Shown in pieces: positions 45,652 to 56,649 of a DNA stretch of 64,000 nt (position 1 is its first letter; each line of letters opens with the position of its first letter). Source of the stretch: Muricea muricata (taxonomy: Eukaryota; Cnidaria; Anthozoa; Malacalcyonacea; Plexauridae); contig OY979729.1 in the NCBI GenBank assembly GCA_963855995.1, positions 7,644,115-7,708,114 on the forward strand, in the 5' to 3' direction. The notes beneath the pieces are model-generated. The model was not told the DNA's origin, did not search any database, and was given only the letters and a program-made list of their open reading frames with translations. The position numbers and the translations under genes are program-made.

Positions 45652-46815
45652 TCATTTTGAGTTATGTGATTTTATGCGTGTTGAACTTAGACAACATATC
45701 TTTGAGATGGGGCAGATAACACTGTCTATTAACGCCACGTATTTTGGCTTTGGCTGGTGATCTTCAATATGATGCTTTTCCTGGTGATCTTCAATATGAT
45801 GCTTTTCAATTTCAGGAACATAAGTGGGTTGCGTGTGAAACATTGTATTTGGGATAAGCACGGGCAACTGCACATCATCCTCTAAATAACATAATGGGCG
45901 ATTGTTCATCGCTATCTCGATATCTAACACGATCTCTTCAAGCTCCGACCAAGTTAACACACCGTTGCCAATTGATTTATAAAACGAACTCTTGAATAAC
46001 CCGATTAACCGTTCGTACTGTCCCCCCACCAGGGGGCCCTACTTAAGTTGAACCTCCACTCAATTGACAGGTTAGCTAAAAGTCTGTTCAGACTGTCATC
46101 TTGTCTTACGAGTTGAATTCACTTAGCAGCCGCTTTGAAGGTTTTGGCATTGTCAGAGTAGGTCAATCCCGGCCTGCCTCTTTTTGCGGTGAACCTTTTC
46201 AAACTCATGATGAATTCTCTCGTATCCAACGATCTCACGACATCAAGGTGAACTGCCCTTGTTAAGCTTCAAGCATAAAGAGCTAGGTAAGACTTGGCTT
46301 CTTCTCTCGACTTTGTTACGTATTTGATCGGCCCGGCAAAGTCAACACCAATCACTTCGAAAGGTACTGTTCCTTGCGTTCTTGTCGTTAGTAAATTTCC
46401 GGGGGGGCGGTGCTTGGTAGGCTTTTGCGCGAAATCGTTTACAGCCGTTACAATCTGATCTAATCTTCTTGACCAAACGACGAAGCTGAGGTATCCAATA
46501 GCGCTCACGCACTTTCGCCATAGTCAAACAAACTCCCCCGTGTACGGTCGGGATATGCGCTTCACGAACTAGAGATGTAGCAAATGGATGGATGTCCGGA
46601 ATGTACACAGGATATTCTCCGATAATTCGACCTCTACACTCCAGAATTCCCACGTTGTTCTCCTGTAGATTCAACGGCTCTCGATCGACATGAAATTGTT
46701 GATCGTCTTTCACTGTATTTTGGGCACGTTGTATTTTGGTTAATGAATGCTTCTGTAATAGTTGATCCAGGACGAAGACTTTGACGATCGCTACCTTGAA
46801 GATTTCTCTTACCAC
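45652..46815 (-). pseudogene. BEL/Pao 2 integrase
   Basis: Zinc domain: HPFATSLVREAHIPTVHGGV, WIPQLRRLVKKIRSDCNGCK (about 46580-46440). Catalytic core: VIGVDFAGPI (first Asp, about 46340), TYSDNAKTF (second Asp, about 46165) and GGQYERLIGLFK (Glu, about 46015). The intervening frames change near 46270 and 46125. The C-terminal IAMNNRPLCYLEDDVQLPV follows. The end carries a tandem 24-base duplication giving KHHIEDHQ twice, after which normal similarity stops. Confidence 0.88.
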
Positions 46816-46887
46816 CTGCGCTTGTGCTTGGCTCTCTGGAGTTAACTCTAGGGCTCCTTGAGCTGGCCACTGTGCAGGGTAGCTTAA

Positions 46888-47840
46888 CTAGGGTGGACCG
46901 TGTTTCCATAGGTTGTTATGGTTGATATTGCCACCTCGACTTCCGACGTCCGCCGGATTCTCTCCAGTTGGAACATAGTGCCAAATCACGTTCTCGTGCT
47001 GACAAATCTTTTGTTTTCGGTTTGCAACAAATTGGCGGTATTCTCCTTGGTCTTTGATCCAATATAACGCTACGGTTGAATCCAGCCAACAGTGGATGTG
47101 CTTGATAGTCCGTGACCGCTTGCCGGACATTCGTAGTGAGGTTGACAGTTATGTGCCCTGATATAAGTTCCAGACGTGGTGTCGTCAAATTTCGCTTCGC
47201 AATTCGCGCTTTTGAGCATACTAAACCTTGTGTTACACCGTCCTCCTGTCTGACTACTGCGTTAACAACTGCGCAGACACCGTTTACACTTGCGTCTCCA
47301 AAGCCGTGTAGGGTTACCTCTTGAATGGGTTGATGGTATGGGGCTTAGGGTCGAGGGACGGTATAAGTCTCAAGCGTTCCGTTCCATTTCTCCCATCTTA
47401 TTTGTAAAGGCTTTGATAGTTTTGTATCCCATACTATCTTGCTGTCACATGCACTCCGACAAACCAGTTTACCAGCCAATGTGATGGGTGAGGCCAGACC
47501 TAAGGGATCGTAAATTCTGACTAACTTAAACAGAATGACTCTCTTAGTTGCTGGTTCTGATGCAGGATCTGGGGTGAGGGTGACGCTTATGGTATCTTGA
47601 ATCCTATCCCAGGGCACACCAAGAAGCTTCCCGTTGGGCTGTTTGTTCTCTCCCAAGTGACCCTTGGCATACGTGAGGTCAGTTGGTTCTGGCTGTGGTT
47701 CATTCTTTGGCTCGAGTTCAGGTGCGTTAGAATGCCATTTGTGGATGGTGAAAACAGCATCATTGAAAACTTCGATAGTTTTCTCTTTCGGGATCTGGGT
47801 TTCTGAGACTGTAGTACCCCCCGTGATCAAATCATCCACG
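46888..47840 (-). pseudogene. BEL/Pao 2 RT end and RNase H
   Basis: RT palm end YVDDLITGGTTVSETQ (about 47845-47800), then KLVRIYDPLGLASPITLAGK, the BEL connection motif (about 47510). RNase H region with LELISGHIT (about 47170), WLDSTVALYWIKDQGEYRQF (about 47080) and WHYVPTGENPADVGSRGG (about 46975), the last being the ENPAD motif of BEL RNase H. Frame changes split the parts. Confidence 0.87.
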
Positions 47841-48028
47841 TACAGCCCTTCTCGTATTCGCTGAACTATCTCGGGATAGCGCTCTTCCCATGCGTCAAGG
47901 TGGTGTTTGAGGACTCCCCCAAGGAGAAAGGGGGAACATGTGAGCCCAAACAGGGCTCGGGTGAATCGGTAGACTAGTATTGCATCGCTATTGGGCTCTT
48001 TTCAGTGGAATCTCAATGAATCACGATC

Positions 48029-49312
48029 TTAGGCTTTTATTCTGACTCGCAGAAAGGCCTGTTTTAAGTCACCAGTTAGAAGGACAGGGTGGAATCTAGA
48101 TCTCACAAGGACATCCCACAGGAGATTTTGGAGGGGAGGCCCAGGGTGAAGGCAATCGTTGAGTGATGGCTGTGCTTCGGTCTCTTTAGCTGATGCATCA
48201 TACACCACCCGTAACTTAGTGGTTTCAGCTTGCTTCCTTACTGCAGCTTTGTGGGGAATGTAGAATGCTTTCTCGGGTTCAGTAGCAGGTGCTGGTTCAA
48301 TCACCTCCTGTTGGAGCTGTTCTTGTATGATCTCATTGTATTTGGAGTACTGTCCGTTTCGTTCTAATTTCCTAACTAACTGCTCTAGACGCCGCTTACT
48401 GCCGTGCTCATAAGTTGGAAGTGGGGGGTGATTCCCTCGCCAGGGTAAGGTTGTCTCGTACCAGCCGGCTTGATCTCTACTAAGTTGCTCTTCAAATTCA
48501 TTAAAAACAGTTTTCTGATCATTTTCATTTCTGTCTGCAAGTCCGAGAACATCTAATGAACACAACTGTTCGTAATCTAGTGTGGTGGATTGGGTTAACA
48601 GGATGAGGCCTTCCCTCTTCTCGCCTGGGGACATCACCGTCCATCCCAGGAGGGTTTTCTCAGCCACTGGCTCACCCAGTCGCCCCACCTTTAAGGCCGC
48701 AGTAGTTTTAATCTTGGCATAGTCGCTAACCCCCAGTACAAGTTGGATGGGCATTTGTGCACGGGTCTCATGGTCTTCGAATTTCACACCGTTCAAATAT
48801 TTGTATTTATCTGACAGGTCGGCATAATTTGGGTTGCTGAGTTCCATCAATTCAGGTTTGTCAACTTTTGAAACTTCAGTCTCAAGCTCAAATTTCTGAT
48901 CTGATGACTTTATATTGACTGCATAAATCTCTACTCTTGTGGTGGTGGATCCTAACATCATTTCAATTCGTTTTGTCTTGACAACTTTAGGTTTCCTCTT
49001 CAGTGCATTGGTTAGGCTGCTGGAAGCATATGAGCTCCCAGCTCCAGTATCAAGTAGTGCATGGGTTTTGATGCCATCTATCTGAACAAGTACTACTGGA
49101 TAAACTACTTCATTATCTCCCTCTGTATGAGCAGTCTTTACTGCATGCTGTTCCTCTACTTTGGGTGTATCACATATTGACGTATGATGTCGTTTATTGC
49201 ATAATCGACACTTGGAGGAACTCCTACACTCAGAGGTCCTGTGAGAGGGCCCAGTACAATTAAAGCACAAATGCTTTGTACCAAGAAACCTTTTCCTGTC
49301 CTCGAATGTCAA
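48029..49312 (-). pseudogene. BEL/Pao 2 gag end, protease and RT start
   Basis: A 427-codon frame. Zinc knuckles CFNCTGPSHRTSEC and CRLCNKRHHTSIC lie at about residues 16-50; another, CVYCNSESHRSAEC, is just upstream in a different frame (about 49350). The aspartic protease site LLDTGAGSSYASSSLTNAL is at about residue 86, followed by the DUF1758 region (IQLVLGVSDYAKI). The linker SRDQAGWYETTLPWRGNHPP leads to the RT start VVYDASAKETEAQPSLNDCL and LLTGDLKQAFLRVRI. The frame is lost at about 48028, where RT continues in other frames. Confidence 0.9.
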
Positions 49313-49396
49313 TACTGTGTCACACTCAGCTGATCTATGACTTTCAGAATTACAATATACACACTTTCGAGAACTTTTACTTATCTGATATGACTT

Positions 49397-50405
49397 CTAC
49401 TGCGTTGAAAACTGATACCCGCCATATTTCCGTTCCTTTCTCTTCTTCCCATCATCAAATTTCTGAACTTCAAGCGGATTCCTTCGAGTGCAGTGTTGCA
49501 GGGCTTCGGTTAATTGGAGATAGTTCCATTTATCCCAATTTGGATCACTCCGCGTTAAATCACCCCATATATTTGGCAACTTGTCCAGTGTGATAGCCAC
49601 AGTTCCGTACACAGCGTCCAATTGTTTCATTGTCTCCAGTGATTGCACACAATAGGATAGTTTCTCATAATTTCTATCAAGAATTTCTTTACATAGGTTT
49701 TAACGATCTCGCTTTCTTTACCAAATCTATCTTGGAGTATTGAAATCGCTCGGTTATAGCCCTCGGCTGTAAATGGGAGAGCCTCGATTGCACGTTTTGC
49801 CTTGTCACACAACAATTCTCTCGAATATGTAAATATCGTCACTGGTGGTACACTTGTTTTATGAATAGTCTCAGAAAATTGTCCCCAAAATCTCGGCCAG
49901 TCTCCATACGATCCATTGAATACTGTAATTGTCATAATTTTTGGCAATCTCGCTTGCAATTTTGAGAAGGTAGTATCACTTGACATAGGTTCCTTGGGTT
50001 GTGGTTTTTGAAATGCTCAGCTTGTAGTTTCATTTTGGCTTCGTAAAGTTCCATTTCGAAGTTCATTCTCTTCTTGTGATCGTCGATTTCGCGTTTCTCT
50101 TGTGCTTCGCTCAGCCACTCTTCTAAAAGTTTGATTTTCTCATCGCCATCGTTTATTTTAGTCTCCATTCCATCGACCCATGTTTTGATCTCGTCGATAT
50201 TCTGCTTAGCTGTTATTTTCTCGGCTTCGACTGTTCGTACTAGTTTACTAACATCATTTAAAATCTCTCGCAATGCTTCGACATGTCGTTTGATACTGCT
50301 CTCTTTTCCCGTCGATAATACCATCGCCGTTTTGTCCGTAGCTGTTCCAAGTTGCACAAGTTTCGTCTTCAAATTAACGCTAGATTCTGAATCTTCATCT
50401 GCCAT
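49397..50405 (-). pseudogene. BEL/Pao 2 gag
   Basis: The N-terminal part (50405 to about 49990) starts MADEDSESSVNLKTKLVQLG and is a Lys/Glu-rich probable coiled coil (KRHVEALREILNDV to EAQEKREIDDHKKRMNFEME). The core (49986-49627) has KLPKIM-like KIMTITVFNGSYGDWPRFW, the DUF1759 signature of BEL/Pao gag, and LCDKAKRAIEALPFTAEGYN. The following piece (49648-49397) has LDAVYGTVAITLDKLPNIWG. Frame changes lie near 49985 and 49640. Confidence 0.85.
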
Positions 50406-50525
50406 ATTAACTATTGCCTTCGTTGTTTACATATGAATTTCCATAAACCCCGTTTGAAATATCGCATTAATTAAGATCCATTATCGGAGGTGCCACGTGT
50501 CCTGAATTCTTGCCTCCGCCAAGAT

Positions 50526-50740
50526 TGTATCCAGGGCAAATCACAAAAAGTAAACATAAAAGATATAATAATATTTAATACGAAACTCTCTCTCTTTTCT
50601 ACGCTATAGTTGCGTGTCTCTCTCAAGTCTCATGCGTTCGTTACATTTTTCCATCACGCGACTCGTCAAAACTGTCAACGTTCGCGAACGTTCGGAAGAT
50701 TCCGAAAATACACCCAGTTCGTTACATACACACTGGTCAT
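50526..50740 (-). repeat. Candidate 5' LTR of BEL/Pao element 2
   Basis: On the - strand, a segment ending GCCCTGGATACA is followed by TTGGCGGAGGCAAG, which could be a primer-binding site. It begins near TGTGTATGTAACGAAC. There is no second copy in the window to confirm it. Confidence 0.35.
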
Positions 50741-52466
50741 CTTTAATTTTATAACTAATCCACGGACATTTCTTGTACCGGTCTGTGTTGAACTTTTGTG
50801 AGTATATAGCTGTCATTTCCAAACGTTCTGGTTGGATAATGTGTTTGAAGCGGGTGATTTGGTGCCCTGGAGATAATGAATCCTGTTTCCTGGATTGACC
50901 TTGGTGATATTTGCATTGCTTAGGTTCATCTCTGGCCTCTGCAACTGGCTCTTCAATTACACTTGAACGAGAGTGAATCTCAGATACTTCTCTGGAAAAG
51001 GGGAACGGTTTTTAGTGAAACTAATGCCATTGTCCTCCACAATGTTCTCGCTGACGTCATATTTAGGCCTTAAAGTGCACATGCTGTCATTTTGCGATTT
51101 TATATATATTAAAGTTAAGTTCTGTTTAAGACGAAGTGCAACAAATTATTTGACACAAAATCTTCATCTTCATTTTTTCCTTTAATTTAGAGAAACTGAC
51201 GTCATTTTAAAGCCTAAAATTTGCATAACTTAATGACGTTAGTGCTGGCAACTTAAATAGCAAAAAATACCATGAAGATTGCTTTTTCCACTGGAATAAA
51301 ACTTACCTTTCCTAAAATGTCTTAAATATCGAATCCCTAAAGGCTGCATGTGCAATTCAAACTACTAGTCGCGGTTGCTACTGATTTTCCTGAGGTATAA
51401 GCTGATGTACTTGCGCTTGTGATAAAACTTGTAACCCATATTGTCAGCATTCTATCACTAAACTGCACTTCAATGGTTTTCTTGCCGTTGTGTACATTTC
51501 TCGCATGATTATCTCGCTAGACTGTGTTCATTTCTCCCTGGCATTCGTTGCATTTTATCCGGTACTGACGATAACGGCGTTTACGAGAACAATGTTTATG
51601 TGATATTTGGATGTTGGTTAATGTCGGTCGTCGCCTCGACGGTCGTCTTCCTGACTCAGAATCCTGAAATTAAATGTATAGACGGGAGTAAAGGAAATGA
51701 GAACTATACTAGCTAGTCTACTATTGAGTACTGCCTATACATGAGTGCTGCCTGTGTTAAACGGCGCGCACATAAAACTCAAATTCGACTGAATTTGACA
51801 CGTTAGGCAGATCGGAACGATGCAAAAACTGTATTTGGTCGATAAGAGAGCCTATCAAAAAATATTCAAGATGCTTTGGTAGGTATACGGTACTAGGAAG
51901 ATATCAGATAAGAGGTATACGTACCACCCGGTAGATAGATGGTTGAATACATAGATAGATAGGTATGTAGGAAAGCATATTTGAAATGAATAAGCTAAAT
52001 AGCAGGACAATAAATAGGTACTGAAAATAGACTACTTCGCGTGACTGTTATATATGACTACTTCGCGTGACTGTTATATATAATCTAGTATAAATTATGG
52101 AATAAATTAATATCATAGCAACAATTTGGCGTATGTAAAATAAACCGTATTGCAACTGTACGAAAGCAAGATCAAATTTTTAATCGCTGGCCGTCACTTA
52201 GAACTCTTAGGCCGGTACACACCTTAGATAGTACACACACACGGACACACAAACTCGACCTTATTCACACTCGTAATTATTGATATCGTTTGTCGAACAG
52301 AATAAAACAGGGGACAACTTGAGCTCTGCATGTCTAATGTGTTCACCACATGAAGAATTTCTAAGTGTATGACAACTATTCATCCGACTGTGAATCGAAT
52401 ATTGCCCGACTGCATTGTTTGCCCAACCATCGCCCACGGTCAAAGTGCAATAATTTTGCATTTCAG
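50741..52466. other. Intron, with short tandem repeats only
   Basis: A 28-bp perfect duplication, GACTACTTCGCGTGACTGTT plus ATATAT, at about 52030-52083, and a GATA/GGTA-rich stretch at 51930-51975. The end (52461-52466, TTTCAG) is the splice acceptor of the EGF exon. Confidence 0.7.
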
Positions 52467-52574
52467 ATTTGAAGGAATGCCGTAATGTAACATGTGGTCG
52501 TTTTGGTTATTGTAACACGAACGGCTCGTGCCAATGTGAACCTGGTTTTGAACGGAATGTTGGAGAATGTACAG
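52467..52574 (+). CDS. LRP-like receptor exon: EGF module
   Basis: 108 bp, phase 1 at both ends, between TTTCAG and GTAAAC. It encodes LKECRNVTCGRFGYCNTNGS followed by CQCEPGFERNVGECT, with six cysteines in EGF spacing (C-x4-C-x5-C-x5-C-x-C-x10-C). It is joined upstream through a split Asp codon (G|AT). In the reading I favour it directly follows the propeller exon ending at 29217, as propeller-then-EGF is the standard order in the LDL-receptor family. Further phase-1 EGF exons in the 23-kb intron cannot be excluded. Confidence 0.85.
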
Positions 52575-52709
52575 GTAAACGTTTAAAAAACTAATATAGA
52601 TAAAAAATAGCGAGTAAAATACATCAATTTTTTGCTCATAATTCATTGAAGTTTAGTGGAATTTGAAGTGTGAGAAATACGGGCTCGAAAACTTTCTAGG
52701 TTTTATATG

Positions 52710-52958
52710 TACAGCAAAAAACGAACAACCTCTTCTGGCCAGATGAAAACAGCATTGCACAATGTTTTTTTGCCCATATTGTTCAAGGTTGTTACAATAT
52801 TGATGAACATTGTTACACCTGATTGCAGGCTAATTCAGGATCCACAATGCTGAACAGTATTGTTGACAACCTTGAACAATGTTGGCAGCAAAACATTATT
52901 CATGTTCAATGCTGTTTTTGTTAGGCCAGAACAGGTTGCTCGTTTTTTACTGTTGACC
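52710..52958. mobile_element. 249-bp MITE in the receptor intron
   Basis: GCAAAAAACGAACAACCTCT with TCTGGCC (left) matches the complement of GGCCAGAACAGGTTGCTCG and TTTTTTACTGTTGACC (right). An internal AACCTTGAACAAT pair adds to the stem. TATATG flanks both sides (52704-52709, 52959-52964), a likely target duplication. Confidence 0.8.
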
Positions 52959-52964
52959 TATATG

Positions 52965-54484
52965 ATTGCATTACGCTGTTAATCTTCTCAGAAATTTTTG
53001 ACCTAAAAATAGCGACAATTTCCGCACGTCATACAGTTATATAGAGATTTTGCGAACTTTGAAAAGCTGTGTTTTCCACACATTAATTACGTGCATCTTT
53101 TTTAACCAAACTGTTACTATTCACGCCATGGCCGTCAATACATAAATAAATAGATTGAATTTTAGTTTACAATGTAAATTTCAATTCCTTCCGTACAGCT
53201 TAATTAATCAGAATTTGAACCGTGTTGACAATATAATATTGTTCAATATAATATTCTTTAGAAAACAAATTATGTCTAAATCTTATCAAAATGAATGTCT
53301 AGAAAAACTTACTTAATCATCCTGTCATTCTCACAGTCAACGGACCTGTAAAGCTATAGTAACAATTAAAGAGTGTGCGTTTGGGTACCGTAATCGGGCA
53401 ATATATTCATCACTGGAAAATTATACAATTATGAGAGTTCATTGCGCTTATTTCATTATTATTTTTGTTTTTGTGGTCCGGTATCTATACCTTTCGATCT
53501 ATACCAGTCAAATTGCTCCATTCGCGGTCAAGTATTTCACGCGATATAGGAACCACTGCGCATTTGTAAAACCAAAGTGAACAAAAACCTTTATACTTTC
53601 TTTCAAAAAAGCACTGACCACATTAAAGAAAGTTATGAAGAAAATATATTTAATTGGCCTCAACAGACAGTTCAAGCAAAAAAAACCCGGCAGAATGAAA
53701 TATTAGAAGAAAGTTTTGCAAACAAAGCCGTAGACCAACAAGTATAACGAAGCCGAAGCTTAAAATGTTTTACTCCAAAAATAGAAAGTATACACATTGA
53801 AGTAAATAGCGAACTTAACTGGTGACATTATAGATGTTGGTATTATTAGAAATACTTTGATCACTTGTCTATATCGATGATTTTTAATGGGGCCGAGTAA
53901 AATTAGGGCTTAATTTCACGCGTGTTTTTAATGTTTAATTTCATGCATGTTTTTGAGATGGCTTTATATGTGATAAAGTGACGCACTATGTTTCACCAAT
54001 ATTAATATTTTATGATTTGGCGTACTCGTGCGAACCCTCATATCCAAAATATTCGGTTACGCCTCGCGTTTTAGACCCGGTTTGCTCAATTTTTCGTGAA
54101 ATTGGGATTGGGGACCAGGCTAGAATTTAAATGTATCCAGCAAATGTAACATGTATTTAAATGTAACAGTATCCAGTACGAATTCGCAACGCGGCAAAAA
54201 AGGTCTAGTTTATTATCCGAACTGTTTAAATTTGTCCAGCATCGTGTGAACACCGGGACCGGATGTGTCTTTGAAGCGATCGCGCGGTAGAACACTGGCT
54301 ATCACAAGCACTCAAATAGGAAGGGTGAGAGTTTGAACTGTTCAATGCAAACTGGTAAAAAATTTCGGCCGGTTCCAACTTTAAGCTTACGTAATCTTAA
54401 ATATGATAAAAATCCCCTCGCTCTCTCGTTATGTTAATATTACATAATTGCTTGCTTGAATAAAACTTCATTCGTTTTTTTTAG
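52965..54484. other. Intron, no feature recognised
   Basis: AT-rich, ending in TTTTTTAG, the acceptor of the second EGF exon. Confidence 0.65.
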
Positions 54485-54616
54485 ATATTAATGAGTGTTC
54501 GTCATCGCCATGTGGTCCTAATACTAAATACAACTGCACAAACTTAGTGGGGTCTTATGAATGCAGCACATGTGCTGAGGGATACATATTGGACAAAGTC
54601 ACAAAGAAATGTGGCG
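54485..54616 (+). CDS. LRP-like receptor exon: calcium-binding-type EGF module
   Basis: 132 bp, phase 1 at both ends, between TTTTAG and GTATGT. It reads (D)INECSSSPCGPNTKYNCTN then LVGSYECSTCAEGYILDKVT and KKCG. The DINEC start is the hallmark of calcium-binding EGF modules. Six cysteines are in order; the last two of the hydroxylation motif are spaced C-x2-C rather than C-x-C. It follows the first EGF exon after a 1.9-kb intron and precedes the next propeller. Confidence 0.9.
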
Positions 54617-55052
54617 GTATGTATTGGAATAGATTAATATCTGCACTGATGTAGTTAAGGCTCGTTAAATATCATGATAGTGACTTAATCTAGGCAAAGC
54701 CTCTTTGGATCTAATTACCCTTGTTTCGTCATCATATTTGAACACCATGCATTTACTGGGAAAAAAGATGTGAGTGCATCTGTAGTTGCGGGGAATACAC
54801 GCGCGTGGTTGAATTAATTGCTTGCATGCAGTTTTAAACAAGTTATGATTTTGTGGCTGTGTTACTCTCGAGTGGGAATGCATGGCGCACATATGTCGAA
54901 ATTCATGCCTGCGCGCTTGTGAGTGTTAATATGGAAACATTTTCATCCTCATGGCAAATGTAGCCTCCTTCAATTGAGATACCTCCAACCAGGCCCTGCT
55001 TGTCGATATGAACGTACGGTAATATTAATTAAGAAAACAATAACACGGCGAG
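54617..55052. other. Intron start, no feature recognised
   Basis: Begins GTATGT. Non-coding. Confidence 0.6.
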
Positions 55053-55330
55053 ATGTCGTACACCATGACTGACAAATCAACAAATCAAACCCGAAGAAAA
55101 CGGCGGTCAAACCTGTCACCGACAGAGAAACAAGTCGACAAAAATCTACGAGAAAAACACTACGTATGCCTACCAAGCGATAACGGCTCAGAATTTTGCT
55201 TCATCGGTCACGAATCCTGTACCGAAGCAGCATTACACTACCTCTATATATGTGCGTCAAAATAGGACAAAATTACCAAGATCATATATCAAAACAAACG
55301 GCTGACACACAGTATCGAAAAATTTCAAAC
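55053..55330 (+). pseudogene. Penelope-like / retroelement RT N-terminal fragment
   Basis: A 70-codon piece with RKRRSNLSPTEKQVDKNLRE, HYVCLPSDNGSEFCFIGHES and TEAALHYL; after a frame change comes ADTQYRKIS. The order L-x-IVxLPADKG-x-VVI...Y...LL-D-TY-KI is that of the region before RT in Penelope-like elements, so I assign it there tentatively. The RT core is absent. It lies on the + strand in the receptor intron. Confidence 0.45.
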
Positions 55331-55337
55331 ACACACA

Positions 55338-55425
55338 GATAAGTCGAATTTGCGCACAAGTACATAGAATTCACGCACAAATACATCGAGTTCACGCACA
55401 ACTAGCTCGAATTCATGCGTGAAGT
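55338..55425. repeat. Imperfect tandem repeat, about 21-22 bp unit, 4 copies
   Basis: Variants of TCGAATTCACGCACAAATACA recur at about 55345, 55366, 55388 and 55410. Confidence 0.6.
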
Positions 55426-56640
55426 CGAGGTAACACAAAAACAAATCGATCTGTCATATCAAAGGCCATTAATGCTGCGCGCTTTTAGTAGCTCGCGTCT
55501 CACGCTAGACTAGAATTCAGTCCTTACTTAGGGTTTTTGTTGGGGAATTGCTTACCTGCAATGTTCATAGTACGCAACGTAAGCAAAGTCAACAGTTTTC
55601 GTCGTTAGATGAGGAAGTTAACCATCGATTTCGTTGGCCGCGTTTCTGTACAGAAAGCCCTATTCTGACTGACGCATCTAGTGGTGGTATAGTAAGTGCT
55701 ATTAGTGCGAGTAGTAATCCGCCCAGTGCTAATTCAAGCTCAGCTCTAGTCTACTCAACGCCATGAGTCTACAGCAAGTTCCTCGATTCATTGGTAAACT
55801 ATGCATTACGGCATGAAACATCATCTGGTCCGTCCTGGGCCAACAAGAAAACGTGTTCCAAATAGCAATCGGCGTCGTGTCACTCTTGCGCACCATCATG
55901 TTTACGCAATGCTCGCGGATCCGACAGGAATAATTTTTTTCTTTAAGTCGTTTCCTTGCTTCTCGGTCTAGAACACATAAAGTACCGAGGCGTGAAGTCA
56001 AAGCACAACTTCAAAAGCGCTCTCTATATATTGACATAATCTACTACAAATTTGTTTATAACTGCAGCGTGGTTTAGATAACAATGTTTTTATCTTTGCG
56101 TGTATGTGCGAATAAATAAGCACATAAATAGAAGCAACTTTAACTAATAGCTGTATACTGAACCGCACCGGCCATGGATCTGGATAGTACAATTTTGCCA
56201 CTATCCAGCCGGGTTATGTACCTACGAGAGAAATATGAATAGCTAGGCGTAAATTTTTTTCAAGAAAGAAGAAGAAGGTGTTTCGCAGCCATCTTGTTCC
56301 GTCCTTTTTTTTTCTCGTTGTTATTTGTCCATGCCCCCCCCCCTCCCGGTTCGTTGTATTGATATTTATTTAAGCTCCGCTCAGTTGTGATGTCAGATCA
56401 ATTTGTTTTTGTGCTACTTCGACTTCTTCACGCGTGAATTGAATTCGACTGAAGGATATTTAACGAGTGTGCGTTTCTACTGTAATTGATCACAGATAAC
56501 GTCGTGGGGTGTGGAGAACAAAAAACCTCTACTAAACCCGGACTTCTAGAAAACAGCATGGACATAATAACATTGATCCAAGGCAAAAATTCCACACAGA
56601 CGAGAAAAGTCATTTATGCCTTCATCCTTGACGTGGTGCC
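55426..56640. other. No gene recognised
   Basis: Short open frames without motifs. A 10-base C run lies near 56334. Confidence 0.5.
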
Positions 56641-56649
56641 ACTGCATGT

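Larger units (their letters stand above)
45652..50405 (-). mobile_element. BEL/Pao retrotransposon 2
   Basis: It reads right to left from gag (50405) to the integrase C-terminus (45652). All three integrase catalytic residues survive, unlike BEL/Pao 1. A candidate 5' LTR lies to its right (50526-50740). No 3' LTR was found; the left side ends near the foldback MITE. Frame changes occur in gag, in RT (about 48028-47840) and in the integrase. Sequence and gag type differ from element 1, so it is a different BEL lineage. Confidence 0.9.
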
